A DNA stretch of 64,000 bases from Capnocytophaga sputigena (GTDB taxonomy: Bacteria; Bacteroidota; Bacteroidia; Flavobacteriales; Flavobacteriaceae). The position numbers were made by a program, and so were the translations under genes. Positions within the stretch are counted from its first letter, which is position 1, and the number at the start of each line of letters is the position of its first letter. The stretch is taken from the NCBI RefSeq assembly GCF_900446695.1, contig NZ_UAVP01000003.1, positions 62,001 through 126,000 of the forward strand, given 5' to 3'. Below are positions 45,251 to 54,541 of the stretch, one piece after another. Below the pieces are notes generated by a model. It searched no databases. It was not told where the DNA came from and saw only the letters and a list, made by a program, of their open reading frames with translations.

Positions 45251-45967
45251 ATGAAACAACTATTTTTCACATTTATTTTTTTGCTTTGCTCTTATGTGGT
45301 AAAAGCTCAAGAGAACGTACAAGTTTACAATCAAGTTATCAAGACTTTAGAAATACCTAAAGATAAGATAGATAAAGACTTGTATACCGAAAAGGTTTTG
45401 CCTTATGACACAGATAAAAAAGTTATGGTATTTCTTATAAAAAAAGGAGATGAAAACAAGGCTACATTTGACCTTTATGTAGTGTTGTATAACCTTTTAG
45501 ATCAGCGAATAGTTCAATCGTACAAAGGAATTGATGAATATCATTCAGATGCTATTGCGTTAGAAAACATTAGCATTGATACTGCTAAGTTTATTCTCAC
45601 TGAGGGGGCACGGGCTTTTGGCATTCGGTCTTTCTATAAAAATGGTAGCAAAGTAAATCCTTATTCTGAAGAAACATTTAGTTTATTTTTACCTCAAGGA
45701 AACTCTATTAAAAAGGTATTAAACCAATATACACTAAGTACTTCCAGTGGGGAATGGAGTTATGATGACTGTGAAAGAATTTGGTCAGATGAAAACCAAT
45801 CTATGTTTATGATGGATAGCGAAAAGACTAATGGCTATTTCAATATCAAAAATAAACAGACTTTTATTGGAAAGGGAACTGATAAAGATTGTAATGAAGG
45901 AATTATGCAGAAAAACACTAAAACCGTATTTTTGAGATACAATGGTAAGGAATATAAAGAGGAATAA
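45251..45967 (+). CDS. Hypothetical secreted protein
   Basis: A 238-residue protein with a signal peptide (hydrophobic 5-17, likely cut after KA near 20). The mature part is beta-rich and ends in a polar tail; no family is recognised. The start at 45251 is chosen because it begins the signal peptide, while an in-frame ATG at 45185 overlaps the previous gene and would add an unlikely N-terminus. A TACCTTTT element just upstream resembles a weak -7 box. Confidence 0.65.
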   Translation: MKQLFFTFIFLLCSYVVKAQENVQVYNQVIKTLEIPKDKIDKDLYTEKVLPYDTDKKVMVFLIKKGDENKATFDLYVVLYNLLDQRIVQSYKGIDEYHSDAIALENISIDTAKFILTEGARAFGIRSFYKNGSKVNPYSEETFSLFLPQGNSIKKVLNQYTLSTSSGEWSYDDCERIWSDENQSMFMMDSEKTNGYFNIKNKQTFIGKGTDKDCNEGIMQKNTKTVFLRYNGKEYKEE

Positions 45968-46009
45968 ACTTTCGTTATTTAGGTATTAAAATAAAAATAT
46001 TATTTTCGC

Positions 46010-46039
46010 TTGTTTTCTTAAATTATATTATTACCTTTG
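46010..46039 (+). promoter_or_regulatory. pta: Promoter of pta-ackA
   Basis: TTG at 46010-46012, 19 bp, TACCTTTG at 46032-46039, 37 bases before the ATG at 46077. Confidence 0.7.
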
Positions 46040-46076
46040 CAACTTATAACATTTAACACTAAAAAGTAAATAAAAA

Positions 46077-48152
46077 ATGAATAAATCTGTTTATGTCATT
46101 GCTGCAAATACCCATAGTGGTAAGTCAGTAGTGAGTTTGGGAGTCTTGCAAATGATTATGTGCAACACTGCCAAGGTAGGTTATTTTAGACCTATTGTAG
46201 AAAGTAAATCTAAAAAAGATACTTTCATCGAAACTGTTTTAGAACATTTTAAACTCGATATGAGTTATGATGAAGCCTATGCCTACACACGTCAAGAGGT
46301 TATCGCTCTTAAAAACGAAGGTAATATAGGCGAAGTGTATGATACTATCATCAAAAAATACAAAGCCTTAGAAAGTAAGTTTGACTTTGTATTAGTCGAT
46401 AGTTCAAGTGCCGTAGACGATAGCTATTTCGATGCAAACTTCAACGCTTCAGTAGCTCAAAGTCTAAACATTCCTGCATTGGTAGTACTTAAAGACAATT
46501 TTGCTTCAGAAGATGAACTCGCTAACCAAGTACAAGCTACCCTAAACAATTTTATAGAAAAAGATGTTCGCGTACTCAGCGTGTTTGTAAACAAAGCTAC
46601 TAATGCTACTGCTGCTACTATCAACTGTTTAGAACAGCGCTTCAGCGATACTACTTTTACCGTTATTCCGCGCAAAGAAGAACTCTCTCGCCCTACCATT
46701 CGCGAGATTGCTAACGCTCTCAATGCCGAATTCCTTTATAAAGGTGATAATATTGATGTTACTACCAAACGAACTATCGTAGGAGCTATGCAATTATCTA
46801 ACTATTTAGCCAAGCTAAACGAAGATACTTTAGCAGTACTCCCCATCGACCGTATCGACCTCATAGCTGGATCTTTAGTAGCTAACTATTCTAACTTCTC
46901 TAATATTAAAGGAGTAGTACTCTATGGTGATTTAACACTCAATGCTTCTATGAGTAAGATTTTCGATGGTATCCAAAAGAATATCCCTATAATGGTAGCT
47001 AAAACCGATACTTTCGAAACTGCTAATATCATCGGTAATACCCAAGCACATATCTACCCTGAAAATACTGAAAAAGTAAAAATGTTACTTCAGTTATTTG
47101 ATGAAAATGTAGATGCTGAAAAACTCAACAATAGTATTGCTTCTTTCAAATCAGAAACTATTACCCCTCGTATGTTCCAATACAATATGGTACAAAAAGC
47201 TCGTGCAGGACAAAAACATATTGTATTACCAGAGGGTACTGACGATCGTATTCTTACTGCAGCCTCACAATTGGCTGAAGACGAACTCGTTTACCTCACT
47301 ATCTTAGGAGAACCCGAAGCTATTAAAACACGCGCTAAGAACATTTTGGGCTTGAAATGGAATGAGGATCGTATCAACATCATCAATCCTGCTGAGAGTG
47401 AAAAATACGAAGCGTATGCTGAAAAACTATACGAGTTGCGCAAAAGCAAAGGATTGGAGCTTTCGCAAGCTAAAGATTTAATGCTCGATGCTTCTTATTT
47501 TGGTACAATGATGGTATTCCTCGGTGATGCCGATGGTATGGTATCAGGAGCTGTAAATACAACCGCTCACACTATCCGTCCATCTTTACAATTCGTAAAA
47601 ACTAAACCAGGAGTAAACACAGTGTCATCAGTATTCTTTATGTTGTTGCACGACCGCGTATTGGTATATGGAGACTGTGCTGTAGTGCCAAACCCTACTG
47701 CTGAACAGTTGGCTGACATAGCTATCAGCTCTGCCGACTCTGCTATTGCCTTTGGTATTGAACCTAAAGTAGCTCTCCTCTCCTACTCTTCTGGTAACTC
47801 AGGTAGTGGTGCCGATGTTGATAAAGTGCGTGAAGCAACTGCACTTGTAAAAGAACGTCGTCCTGAACTACTCGTAGAAGGACCTATACAATATGACGCT
47901 GCGGTAGACCCTAAAGTAGGTAAACAAAAGATGCCAAATTCACCTGTGGCAGGACAAGCTAATGTACTTATCTTCCCTGATCTTAACACCGGTAATAACA
48001 CCTATAAAGCAGTACAACGCGAAACAGGTGGTCTGGCTATAGGACCTATGTTACAAGGATTGAAAAAACCTGTAAACGACCTCAGTCGTGGCGCTCTTAT
48101 TCCTGATATCTACAACACTGTACTTATCACAGCAATACAATCAGAATTTTAG
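46077..48152 (+). CDS. pta: Phosphate acetyltransferase, long form
   Basis: A 691-residue long-form Pta. The N-terminal third is a BioD/DRTGG-type P-loop-like domain (VIAANTHSGKSVVSLGVLQ near residue 6), the middle is the DRTGG regulatory domain, and the catalytic PTA_PTB domain covers about 365-685 (VLPEGTDDRILTAA, then SYSSGNSGSGADVDKV and SPVAGQANVLIFPDLNTGN). It converts acetyl-CoA plus phosphate to acetyl phosphate plus CoA. ackA follows 59 bases downstream, giving the complete acetate/ATP pathway used in fermentation. The unit has its own promoter. Confidence 0.96.
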   Translation: MNKSVYVIAANTHSGKSVVSLGVLQMIMCNTAKVGYFRPIVESKSKKDTFIETVLEHFKLDMSYDEAYAYTRQEVIALKNEGNIGEVYDTIIKKYKALESKFDFVLVDSSSAVDDSYFDANFNASVAQSLNIPALVVLKDNFASEDELANQVQATLNNFIEKDVRVLSVFVNKATNATAATINCLEQRFSDTTFTVIPRKEELSRPTIREIANALNAEFLYKGDNIDVTTKRTIVGAMQLSNYLAKLNEDTLAVLPIDRIDLIAGSLVANYSNFSNIKGVVLYGDLTLNASMSKIFDGIQKNIPIMVAKTDTFETANIIGNTQAHIYPENTEKVKMLLQLFDENVDAEKLNNSIASFKSETITPRMFQYNMVQKARAGQKHIVLPEGTDDRILTAASQLAEDELVYLTILGEPEAIKTRAKNILGLKWNEDRINIINPAESEKYEAYAEKLYELRKSKGLELSQAKDLMLDASYFGTMMVFLGDADGMVSGAVNTTAHTIRPSLQFVKTKPGVNTVSSVFFMLLHDRVLVYGDCAVVPNPTAEQLADIAISSADSAIAFGIEPKVALLSYSSGNSGSGADVDKVREATALVKERRPELLVEGPIQYDAAVDPKVGKQKMPNSPVAGQANVLIFPDLNTGNNTYKAVQRETGGLAIGPMLQGLKKPVNDLSRGALIPDIYNTVLITAIQSEF

Positions 48153-48163
48153 CCTCACCTACC

Positions 48164-48186
48164 TCCTCTCCAAAGGAGGGGAAAAC
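48164..48186 (+). repeat. GC-rich short hairpin between pta and ackA
   Basis: The arms CCTCTCC and GGAGGGG pair around AAA (one G-T pair) in an otherwise AT-rich region. Similar C-run/G-run hairpins are common between Bacteroidetes genes. It may modulate the pta/ackA ratio by partial termination or mRNA stabilisation. No T run follows. Confidence 0.5.
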
Positions 48187-48211
48187 TTACAACTAATAAC
48201 AAAAGACTAAA

Positions 48212-49417
48212 ATGGAAATATTAATCATTAATTCAGGGAGTTCATCTCTCAAATATCAGCTTATTGACTCTAAAACAGGAGAATCAAAAGCAAAAGGAAT
48301 TGTAGACCGCATCAATATCGACGGTAGCTATGTGAAATATGTAGCTGTGAAGAACGGCGAGGAAGTAGAAGTGAAGAAAGAGCAACCTATCCCTACTCAC
48401 GAAGTGGGTATGAATTTAGTAGCAGAACTTCTTACAGACCCCAAAGTAGGTGTTATCCACAACCCCAGTGATATCAAAGGGGTAGGGCATCGTGTAGTAC
48501 ACGGAGGTGAGAAATTCGTTCAACCTACTGTAATTACCGATGAAGTAGTAGCCGAAATCAAACGCCTCATTCCGCTATCACCTTTGCACAACCCAGGACA
48601 TTTAGAAGGGATACGTGTAGCACAAAAACTTTTTGACAAAGCTACTCACGTAGCCGTATTTGATACTGCTTTCCATCAAACAATGCCCGCCAAAGCCTTC
48701 CGCTATGCCATTCCTAATGAATACTATGAAAAATACGGATTGCGCGCTTATGGATTCCACGGCACCAGTCATAAATATGTAGATGCTCAAGCTCGTAAAC
48801 ACCTCAACAACCCACATATCAAAAATATTACCATTCACTTGGGTAATGGGGCGAGTATGGCTGCTGTAAATGAGGAAGGTAAATGTGTAGATACTTCTAT
48901 GGGACTTACCCCTCTAGATGGACTCATTATGGGAACACGCACCGGACAGATTGATGCTTCAGTTGCTTTCTTCTTGGGGCAAGAATTGGGTATGAGCTAT
49001 GAGGAAGTGAAAACACTCTTTAACAAGAAGAGTGGTATGCTTGGACTTACAGGACACTCTGATGCTCGTGATGTAGCAGCTCTATATCGTTCAGGTGATG
49101 CCAATGCAGCCCTTTGCTATGAGATGTATGGCTACCGCATTCAGAAGTTTATAGGTGCTTATTCAGCAGCTCTAAATGGCTTAGATAGTATTGTGTTTAC
49201 TGCTGGTTTAGGGGAAAATGATGCCCTTACCCGTTCATTTGCTTGTAAGAATATGGAATTCTTTGGAATAAAACTTGATGAGAAGAAAAACGAAGAGCTC
49301 AACCATCCTACTAAACCTGTAGAGATTCAAGCCGCTGATAGCCGCGTGAAGATACTTATCATCCCTACTAATGAAGAATTGCAAATAGTAAATGAGATAG
49401 TAGATTTAGTAAAATAG
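48212..49417 (+). CDS. ackA: Acetate kinase
   Basis: A 401-residue enzyme of typical length. The N-terminal INSGSSSLKYQL loop, the ASKHA phosphate motifs FDTAFHQTMP and THIHLGNGAS-like NITIHLGNGAS, and GLMMGTRTG-like GLIMGTRTGQID are present. It makes ATP from acetyl phosphate and ADP, the last step of the Pta-AckA pathway, in the cytoplasm. It is co-transcribed with pta, and a strong terminator follows. Confidence 0.97.
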   Translation: MEILIINSGSSSLKYQLIDSKTGESKAKGIVDRINIDGSYVKYVAVKNGEEVEVKKEQPIPTHEVGMNLVAELLTDPKVGVIHNPSDIKGVGHRVVHGGEKFVQPTVITDEVVAEIKRLIPLSPLHNPGHLEGIRVAQKLFDKATHVAVFDTAFHQTMPAKAFRYAIPNEYYEKYGLRAYGFHGTSHKYVDAQARKHLNNPHIKNITIHLGNGASMAAVNEEGKCVDTSMGLTPLDGLIMGTRTGQIDASVAFFLGQELGMSYEEVKTLFNKKSGMLGLTGHSDARDVAALYRSGDANAALCYEMYGYRIQKFIGAYSAALNGLDSIVFTAGLGENDALTRSFACKNMEFFGIKLDEKKNEELNHPTKPVEIQAADSRVKILIIPTNEELQIVNEIVDLVK

Positions 49418-49438
49418 CAAATCATTAGACTATACTTT

Positions 49439-49482
49439 GCCAAAGATACAAACTTGATAATTTGTATCTTTGGCTTTTTTAT
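49439..49482. terminator. Terminator between ackA and the convergent TrkA-type gene
   Basis: The perfect 14-bp arms GCCAAAGATACAAA (49439-49452) and TTTGTATCTTTGGC (49461-49474) are followed by six T. The left side lacks a clean A run, so its action on the minus strand is less certain. Confidence 0.85.
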
Positions 49483-49496
49483 AAATAGTTCCTTTT

Positions 49497-50156
49497 TTAA
49501 GGAGCTTTAGTAACTCTATCAATTACGTTTTCGTTAGAGAGTATAATCAAAAGGTCATCCTTATTGAGTTTAACATTGGGGTCAGGAGTAACATTCATTT
49601 TGCCATTAGAGTGTTTTACTGCCAAAATATTTATCTCATATTTGTGCCTTAAATTAAGTTCCATCAACGATTTTCCTACATAACTTTTGGGTACTTTTAC
49701 TTCATAGATAAAATAATCTTCAGCAAATTTAAAATATTCTATAATAGTAGGTCGCAAAACGGAATAAGCTACTTTTTCTCCCATCAATTCTTCAGGAAAT
49801 ACTACTTGTGTAGCACCAATTTTATACAATACCTTTTCTTGGGTGTGATTCACAGCTTTACAAATCACATTTTTTACCCCCATTTCTCTCAACTGCAAGG
49901 TAATAAGTATACTTGCCTGAATATTATCTCCTACGCTCACAAAAGCAGTATCAAAATCATCGCGCACTACTTTTTTAAGAGCTATTTCATCTGTAGCATC
50001 TAGAATGATTGCTTCCTCTATAATTCCCTCATTGAGAGCCTGCTTGATTACGCCTTCACGCGAATCTATTGCCAATACTGTAGCTTTGTTTTTATAGAGC
50101 GTTTTAGCTACTGATTTGCCAAACTCTCCTAATCCAATGACTAAAAAATTCTTCAT
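49497..50156 (-). CDS. TrkA/KtrA family potassium-uptake regulatory protein
   Basis: A 219-residue cytoplasmic RCK protein. The RCK_N Rossmann domain begins with VIGLGEFGKSVA (GxGxFG) and continues with VLAIDSREG and the acidic AIILDATDE. The RCK_C (TrkA_C) domain covers about 135-216. Its length fits KtrA-like gating rings rather than the double-length E. coli TrkA. It binds nucleotides and gates the membrane subunit encoded three bases upstream in the same unit. Confidence 0.92.
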   Translation of the reverse strand: MKNFLVIGLGEFGKSVAKTLYKNKATVLAIDSREGVIKQALNEGIIEEAIILDATDEIALKKVVRDDFDTAFVSVGDNIQASILITLQLREMGVKNVICKAVNHTQEKVLYKIGATQVVFPEELMGEKVAYSVLRPTIIEYFKFAEDYFIYEVKVPKSYVGKSLMELNLRHKYEINILAVKHSNGKMNVTPDPNVKLNKDDLLIILSNENVIDRVTKAP

Positions 50157-50159
50157 AAT

Positions 50160-51488
50160 CTATCCTATTAAAATATTTTCTTTGGGATATTTGTAATTTC
50201 CTTCTGCTCGTGGTCTTGAAAGGGCTAACATTATAGTAAGAGGTCCTACCCTACCAAGAAACATCGTAAAAATCAATATTAATTTAGAAAAAGTACACAA
50301 CTCTGGAGTTATTCCAGTTGAAAGTCCACAAGTACTAAATGCCGAAATAAGCTCAAAAGCTATTTTAGTAAATTCTATGTTAGGTTCTAAAGCTGTAAGT
50401 ATAATAATTGTTGTTAGTACGTACATCATTGCTATAAAAACAAGAGCTGAAGCTTTGTTAAAAAGTTTCCAAGAAATACGCCTTTTAGAAAATTCAATAT
50501 AATTCTTGTTAAACAACGCTGTTTTTATACCTAAAAACAAGATACCAATAGTAGTAGTTTTCACCCCAGAGCCTGTGGAATTAGGCGAGGCTCCTATAAA
50601 CATAAAAGTTACGCAAAAAAGAATAGTAGCACTACTCAAATGTTCTAACGGAATAGTATCAAAACCTGCTGTACGCAAACTCACCGAATGAAAAAAACTA
50701 ATAAGTAAACGATTGAAAGTACTCTTACCATATAAAGTGTAATAATTGCTATATTCCAAAGTAAAAAACAAAAAAGTCCCCGCTACAAGCAAAATAATTG
50801 TAGTAATAATCGAAAACTGTGAGTTGATATCCAACCTCCGACGTTTTTTGCGCAAATATTCATACGATTGAATAATAGTAGTAAAACCTAAACCTCCAAA
50901 AATAATAAGAAAAGCAATCACTCCATTTACAAAAATATTATAAGTATAGCCCTCAAAACTATTAGGAAACAATGAAATACCAGCATTACAAAATGCCGAA
51001 ACCGAGTGAAATACTGCCATAAACAATGCCTGTCCAAAGGAATAGTCTTGAATAAATGAACAAAATAAAAACACTGCTCCTACTGCCTCAAAAAGTAAAG
51101 TAATAAGCACTACACGCTTAGTAATAGCATAAATATCGTAGGTCTTGTTGTGATTAAGTCCTTCGGCAACCAAGCGTTTAGTATAAAAACCAATACGTTT
51201 GGCAATAAGTAATACCAAAACAGAAGAAATAGTAAGTACTCCCAATCCTCCAAACTGAATGAGAATTAACAAAATAAGTTTCCCCCAGACAGTAAATGTA
51301 GCCCCTATATTTATTATCGATAGTCCTGTAACAGTTACTGCTGAAGTAGCTGTAAAAAAAGCCTCTAAAAAGGATAAGTCTTTTTCGGGTATATGTGCAA
51401 AAGGCATCATCAGCAATAAGGCTCCTAATACTATCAAAGCAAAGAAGGAAAGCATTATTAGCGTATAAGGGGATATTCTTTTTAACAT
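50160..51488 (-). CDS. TrkH/KtrB family potassium transporter, membrane subunit
   Basis: A 442-residue integral membrane protein with four repeated M1-P-M2 units. The first selectivity loop reads TATSAVTVTGLS, with further glycine-bearing pore loops at VSAFCNAGISLFP, VSLRTAGFDTIP and ISAFSTCGLSTG. It moves K+ (possibly with Na+) into the cytoplasm together with the RCK protein encoded three bases downstream. The length matches KtrB-type proteins. A TACTTTTG box on the minus strand (51538-51531) lies about 43 bases upstream without a good TTG. Confidence 0.92.
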   Translation of the reverse strand: MLKRISPYTLIMLSFFALIVLGALLLMMPFAHIPEKDLSFLEAFFTATSAVTVTGLSIINIGATFTVWGKLILLILIQFGGLGVLTISSVLVLLIAKRIGFYTKRLVAEGLNHNKTYDIYAITKRVVLITLLFEAVGAVFLFCSFIQDYSFGQALFMAVFHSVSAFCNAGISLFPNSFEGYTYNIFVNGVIAFLIIFGGLGFTTIIQSYEYLRKKRRRLDINSQFSIITTIILLVAGTFLFFTLEYSNYYTLYGKSTFNRLLISFFHSVSLRTAGFDTIPLEHLSSATILFCVTFMFIGASPNSTGSGVKTTTIGILFLGIKTALFNKNYIEFSKRRISWKLFNKASALVFIAMMYVLTTIIILTALEPNIEFTKIAFELISAFSTCGLSTGITPELCTFSKLILIFTMFLGRVGPLTIMLALSRPRAEGNYKYPKENILIG

Positions 51489-51530
51489 CTGTTACAATTA
51501 TTAACGTAGCGTTTCTGTATTTTCAGCGGA

Positions 51531-51538
51531 CAAAAGTA
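51531..51538 (-). promoter_or_regulatory. Candidate -7 box of the potassium-transport genes
   Basis: TACTTTTG read on the minus strand, about 43 bases before the transporter start. No TTG is found at the proper distance. Confidence 0.45.
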
Positions 51539-51573
51539 CAAAAAATTATCTTATCTAAAAGAAACTATCTTTC

Positions 51574-52473
51574 TCATACCATCTCATCATAAGGAATACA
51601 AATATCAAACCCCTTAGATAAAAAATAATTTGGGGTGTCCTCAGTTTTAGAAATAGCTAATACAAAATCACCCCCCCAAGCTCCTAAACTCTTTACTGTA
51701 CCTTTATAATCAGGGAAAAGACGTTCTTTTACTGTAGGAATCCCCAGATACTCACTAATGAGCATTTCGTGTTCATTGAGTATAGCACAAAAATCGGTTA
51801 TGGTATATACTAATAAAAGGCGTTCTGTAAGGCGTGTAATGCTTTCAGCAAGTTTGCGTTTGCTTTTATTTACTGAGCGATAGCGTGCAATACCTTCTCG
51901 GCTATTTTGTTTTTGGTTGAGATAAACAAAGTAAATTTGATGGGTATGAGGGAAAAGAAAACGCAAGGGGTAACTATGCGGTTTGTCCTCTTGAAGACGA
52001 TATAATAGGGGTGTTTGGCTCTTAGCACAAGCAATATCATAACCACTACCACCAAAACTCTTAAAAAGAAGTTCATACGGGTTTACCGCTGCCCATTGGG
52101 CTATATTATTGATAAGTGTAGAAGATGTTCCTAACCCCCAGAAACGAGGAAATTCTAAATGCGTCTGCACTTGTGAATGTATCCATTTGTCTTTAAAATC
52201 AGGATTGAGTTCTGCAGCTGTAGTGAGTATTTTTTGTAGAGTTTGAGCCACTTTCTGGTCATCATCTGTTGTAAGCACAGCACTATCAAACCACAAATTA
52301 CCATTGCTATCAAAGGCTTGCCAGCGTCCTTGCTCATTATTTTCAGTCACTTCTAATGTTTGTCCTTTTCGGGTAGGAAGAGCAAAAGCAAGTGCCCCAT
52401 CAAGCACTGCGTATTCACCTGTGATAAGCAATTTACCATTGCTATGAAAAGAATAAGTTTGTGTTACTCTCAT
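51574..52473 (-). CDS. GYDIA family GHMP kinase
   Basis: A 299-residue GHMP-superfamily protein. An N-terminal HSNGKLLITGEYAVLDGA, like that of mevalonate and phosphomevalonate kinases, is followed by a glycine-serine nucleotide loop LGTSSTLI (family usually P-x3-G-L-x-S-S) and the signature GSGYDIACAKS that names the GYDIA subfamily. It probably phosphorylates a small alcohol or phosphate ester with ATP; a role in the mevalonate pathway is often guessed, but no other mevalonate gene is nearby. The exact substrate is unknown. Confidence 0.88.
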   Translation of the reverse strand: MRVTQTYSFHSNGKLLITGEYAVLDGALAFALPTRKGQTLEVTENNEQGRWQAFDSNGNLWFDSAVLTTDDDQKVAQTLQKILTTAAELNPDFKDKWIHSQVQTHLEFPRFWGLGTSSTLINNIAQWAAVNPYELLFKSFGGSGYDIACAKSQTPLLYRLQEDKPHSYPLRFLFPHTHQIYFVYLNQKQNSREGIARYRSVNKSKRKLAESITRLTERLLLVYTITDFCAILNEHEMLISEYLGIPTVKERLFPDYKGTVKSLGAWGGDFVLAISKTEDTPNYFLSKGFDICIPYDEMV

Positions 52474-52489
52474 ATTTTTTATATCTTTG
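52459..52489 (+). promoter_or_regulatory. Promoter of the LRR protein gene
   Basis: TTG at 52459-52461, 20 bp, TATCTTTG at 52482-52489. It overlaps the start of the divergent GHMP kinase gene. A TACTTTTG on the other strand (52510-52503) may serve that gene, so the two promoters overlap. Confidence 0.65.
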
Positions 52490-52539
52490 CACTCTGAAAG
52501 TACAAAAGTAATAATTATTTACAGATAAAAAGTAAAACA

Positions 52540-53451
52540 ATGAAAAAAATAAAACAACTTTTATGCTCCTTTATCATCGCAATTCCTATGTTTATTCAAG
52601 CACAATCTATACGAGTAAACATTGCCACTTTCGATGGTAACGAACTTAATATCAACTCAGTTGATGAATTGACAAAAGCTAACTTTGCTAATTTCAAAGA
52701 AGTAAAGATTTATAGTAACGACCAAGTACAATTAGATGAAAATTTGCTAAAAAAACTACTCACCGAGGCAAAACAATTAGAATATTTAGAAATAAAAGAA
52801 GTGGGCATCCCTACTTTTCCTGAATTGAGTGCCGAAAATAAATCACTAAAAACATTAGTATTACGCCTCAATAACCTCACTAAACTACCCGAAAATATTG
52901 GTCATTTTTCTGCTCTACAAACTATAGACATCTACAATCCTATTACTGAAATTCCTAATTCTTTCATCAACTTACAACAATTAGAAAATTTAAAGTTTGA
53001 GGGAGCTGAATTAATTGTTTTCCCTGAACAAGTATTTATTTTGTCTAAACTAAAATCACTCATCATTAGTCAGTTCGACACTAAAAATAAAATCAAAACT
53101 CTTCCTGATAATTTCGACAAATTGCCTTTGCTCGAAGAACTATCTTTGCGCAATGCTGCACTTACTGAAGTTCCTGCTTCTATAGGGCGTTTGCAACACT
53201 TGGAAAACGTATATTTCAATGCGAACAATCTTACTAAATTACCTCAAGCATTAGCTGAAAATTCTCATTTAACTTATGTAAATATCAATAACAACCCGCT
53301 TGATTTTAAACAATTTATAAAATCTGTAGAAAAAGTACAATGGAAAGGGGTTTTGTATATAAACAACCGTAATTTTACTACCCAACAATATGAAGAAGTA
53401 GAAAAACGCCTACCTAAAATAACCGTATTCTACAATCAAAAAGAAGAATAA
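52540..53451 (+). CDS. Secreted leucine-rich repeat protein
   Basis: A 303-residue protein with a signal peptide (about 1-21, cut near IQAQS). From about residue 75 to 260 it has seven or eight leucine-rich repeats with the pattern L-x2-L-x-L-x2-N-x-L-x2-[LF]-P, for example LKTLVLRLNNLTKLP, LEELSLRNAALTEVP and LENVYFNANNLTKLP. It should form a curved solenoid used for protein binding in the periplasm or at the surface. No lipobox or C-terminal sorting domain is seen. pdxA starts 24 bases downstream. Confidence 0.85.
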   Translation: MKKIKQLLCSFIIAIPMFIQAQSIRVNIATFDGNELNINSVDELTKANFANFKEVKIYSNDQVQLDENLLKKLLTEAKQLEYLEIKEVGIPTFPELSAENKSLKTLVLRLNNLTKLPENIGHFSALQTIDIYNPITEIPNSFINLQQLENLKFEGAELIVFPEQVFILSKLKSLIISQFDTKNKIKTLPDNFDKLPLLEELSLRNAALTEVPASIGRLQHLENVYFNANNLTKLPQALAENSHLTYVNINNNPLDFKQFIKSVEKVQWKGVLYINNRNFTTQQYEEVEKRLPKITVFYNQKEE

Positions 53452-53475
53452 TACTCTAAAAACATCTCAATTTTT

Positions 53476-54534
53476 ATGAAAGATAAACTGATAAAAGTAG
53501 GTATTTCCATTGGTGATATGAATGGAATAGGGCTTGAGATTATCCTCAAAACCTTTGAAGACCACCAAATATTGGAATTGTGTACCCCTATTATTTTTGC
53601 TTCTAATAAATTAGTTTCTTTCCAAAAGAAACATTTCAATACAATGGCTAATTTTCAAGGTATCGATAGTGTAGATGCCGCCATTGAAGGTAAACTAAAT
53701 GTACTCAACTGCTGGAAAGAAACTCCTACAGTTACCTTTGGTCAGGAAACTGAAGAAGGTGGAAAATATGCTTTCCTATCGTTACAAGCTGCTGTAGAAG
53801 CCCTTAAAAATAACGAAATTGATGTATTAGTAACTGCTCCTATCAATAAAAACAACATCCAATCGGATAATTTTCATTTCCCTGGTCACACTGATTACTT
53901 AGCTAAAGAACTCAATGGTACCAGCCTAATGTTTATGGTAAGTGAAGACTTAAAGGTAGGATTACTTACAGATCACGTGCCTCTAAAAAACGTATCCTCT
54001 CTCATTACCGAATCACTCATTATGGAGAAAGCTCGTTTGATAAATGAATCTCTCATCAAAGATTTCCGCTTGCAACGCCCTAAAATAGCTGTATTAGGTA
54101 TCAATCCTCATTGTGGAGACAAAGGGGTTATTGGCAATGAAGATGATGAAGTGCTACGTCCTGCCTTAAAAAAACTGTATTTCGATGAAAATATATTAGT
54201 TTTTGGTCCTTTTGCTGCCGATAGTTTCTTTGGTTCTCAAACTTATCGCAACTACGATGCTATACTTGCTCCTTATCACGACCAAGGGCTTATAGCTTTC
54301 AAAACCATTGCTTTTGGCAGTGGTGTGAACTACACAGCTGGACTTAGCAAAGTACGCACTTCCCCCGATCACGGTACTGCTTACGAGATAGCAGGTAAGG
54401 GTATTGCCGAACCTGAGTCATTCCGCCACTCTATTTACACTGCCTTAGATGTATTCAGAAATCGGGAAGAATATGCCGAGCTAACTAAAAACCCTCTGAA
54501 AGTACGTACTTTAGAAGCTGATAAAGATAAATAA
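53476..54534 (+). CDS. pdxA: 4-hydroxythreonine-4-phosphate dehydrogenase
   Basis: A 352-residue PdxA. The metal-binding histidines lie in FPGHTDYLA, YHDQGLI and PDHGTAYEIAGKG, and the early SIGDMNGIGLEI and VTAPINKNNI motifs are typical. It oxidises 4-phosphohydroxy-L-threonine with NAD+ in the DXP-independent pyridoxal phosphate pathway. It lies between the LRR gene (24-base gap) and the Ppx/GppA gene (7-base gap), so the three probably share a transcript. Confidence 0.95.
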   Translation: MKDKLIKVGISIGDMNGIGLEIILKTFEDHQILELCTPIIFASNKLVSFQKKHFNTMANFQGIDSVDAAIEGKLNVLNCWKETPTVTFGQETEEGGKYAFLSLQAAVEALKNNEIDVLVTAPINKNNIQSDNFHFPGHTDYLAKELNGTSLMFMVSEDLKVGLLTDHVPLKNVSSLITESLIMEKARLINESLIKDFRLQRPKIAVLGINPHCGDKGVIGNEDDEVLRPALKKLYFDENILVFGPFAADSFFGSQTYRNYDAILAPYHDQGLIAFKTIAFGSGVNYTAGLSKVRTSPDHGTAYEIAGKGIAEPESFRHSIYTALDVFRNREEYAELTKNPLKVRTLEADKDK

Positions 54535-54541
54535 TTACAAT

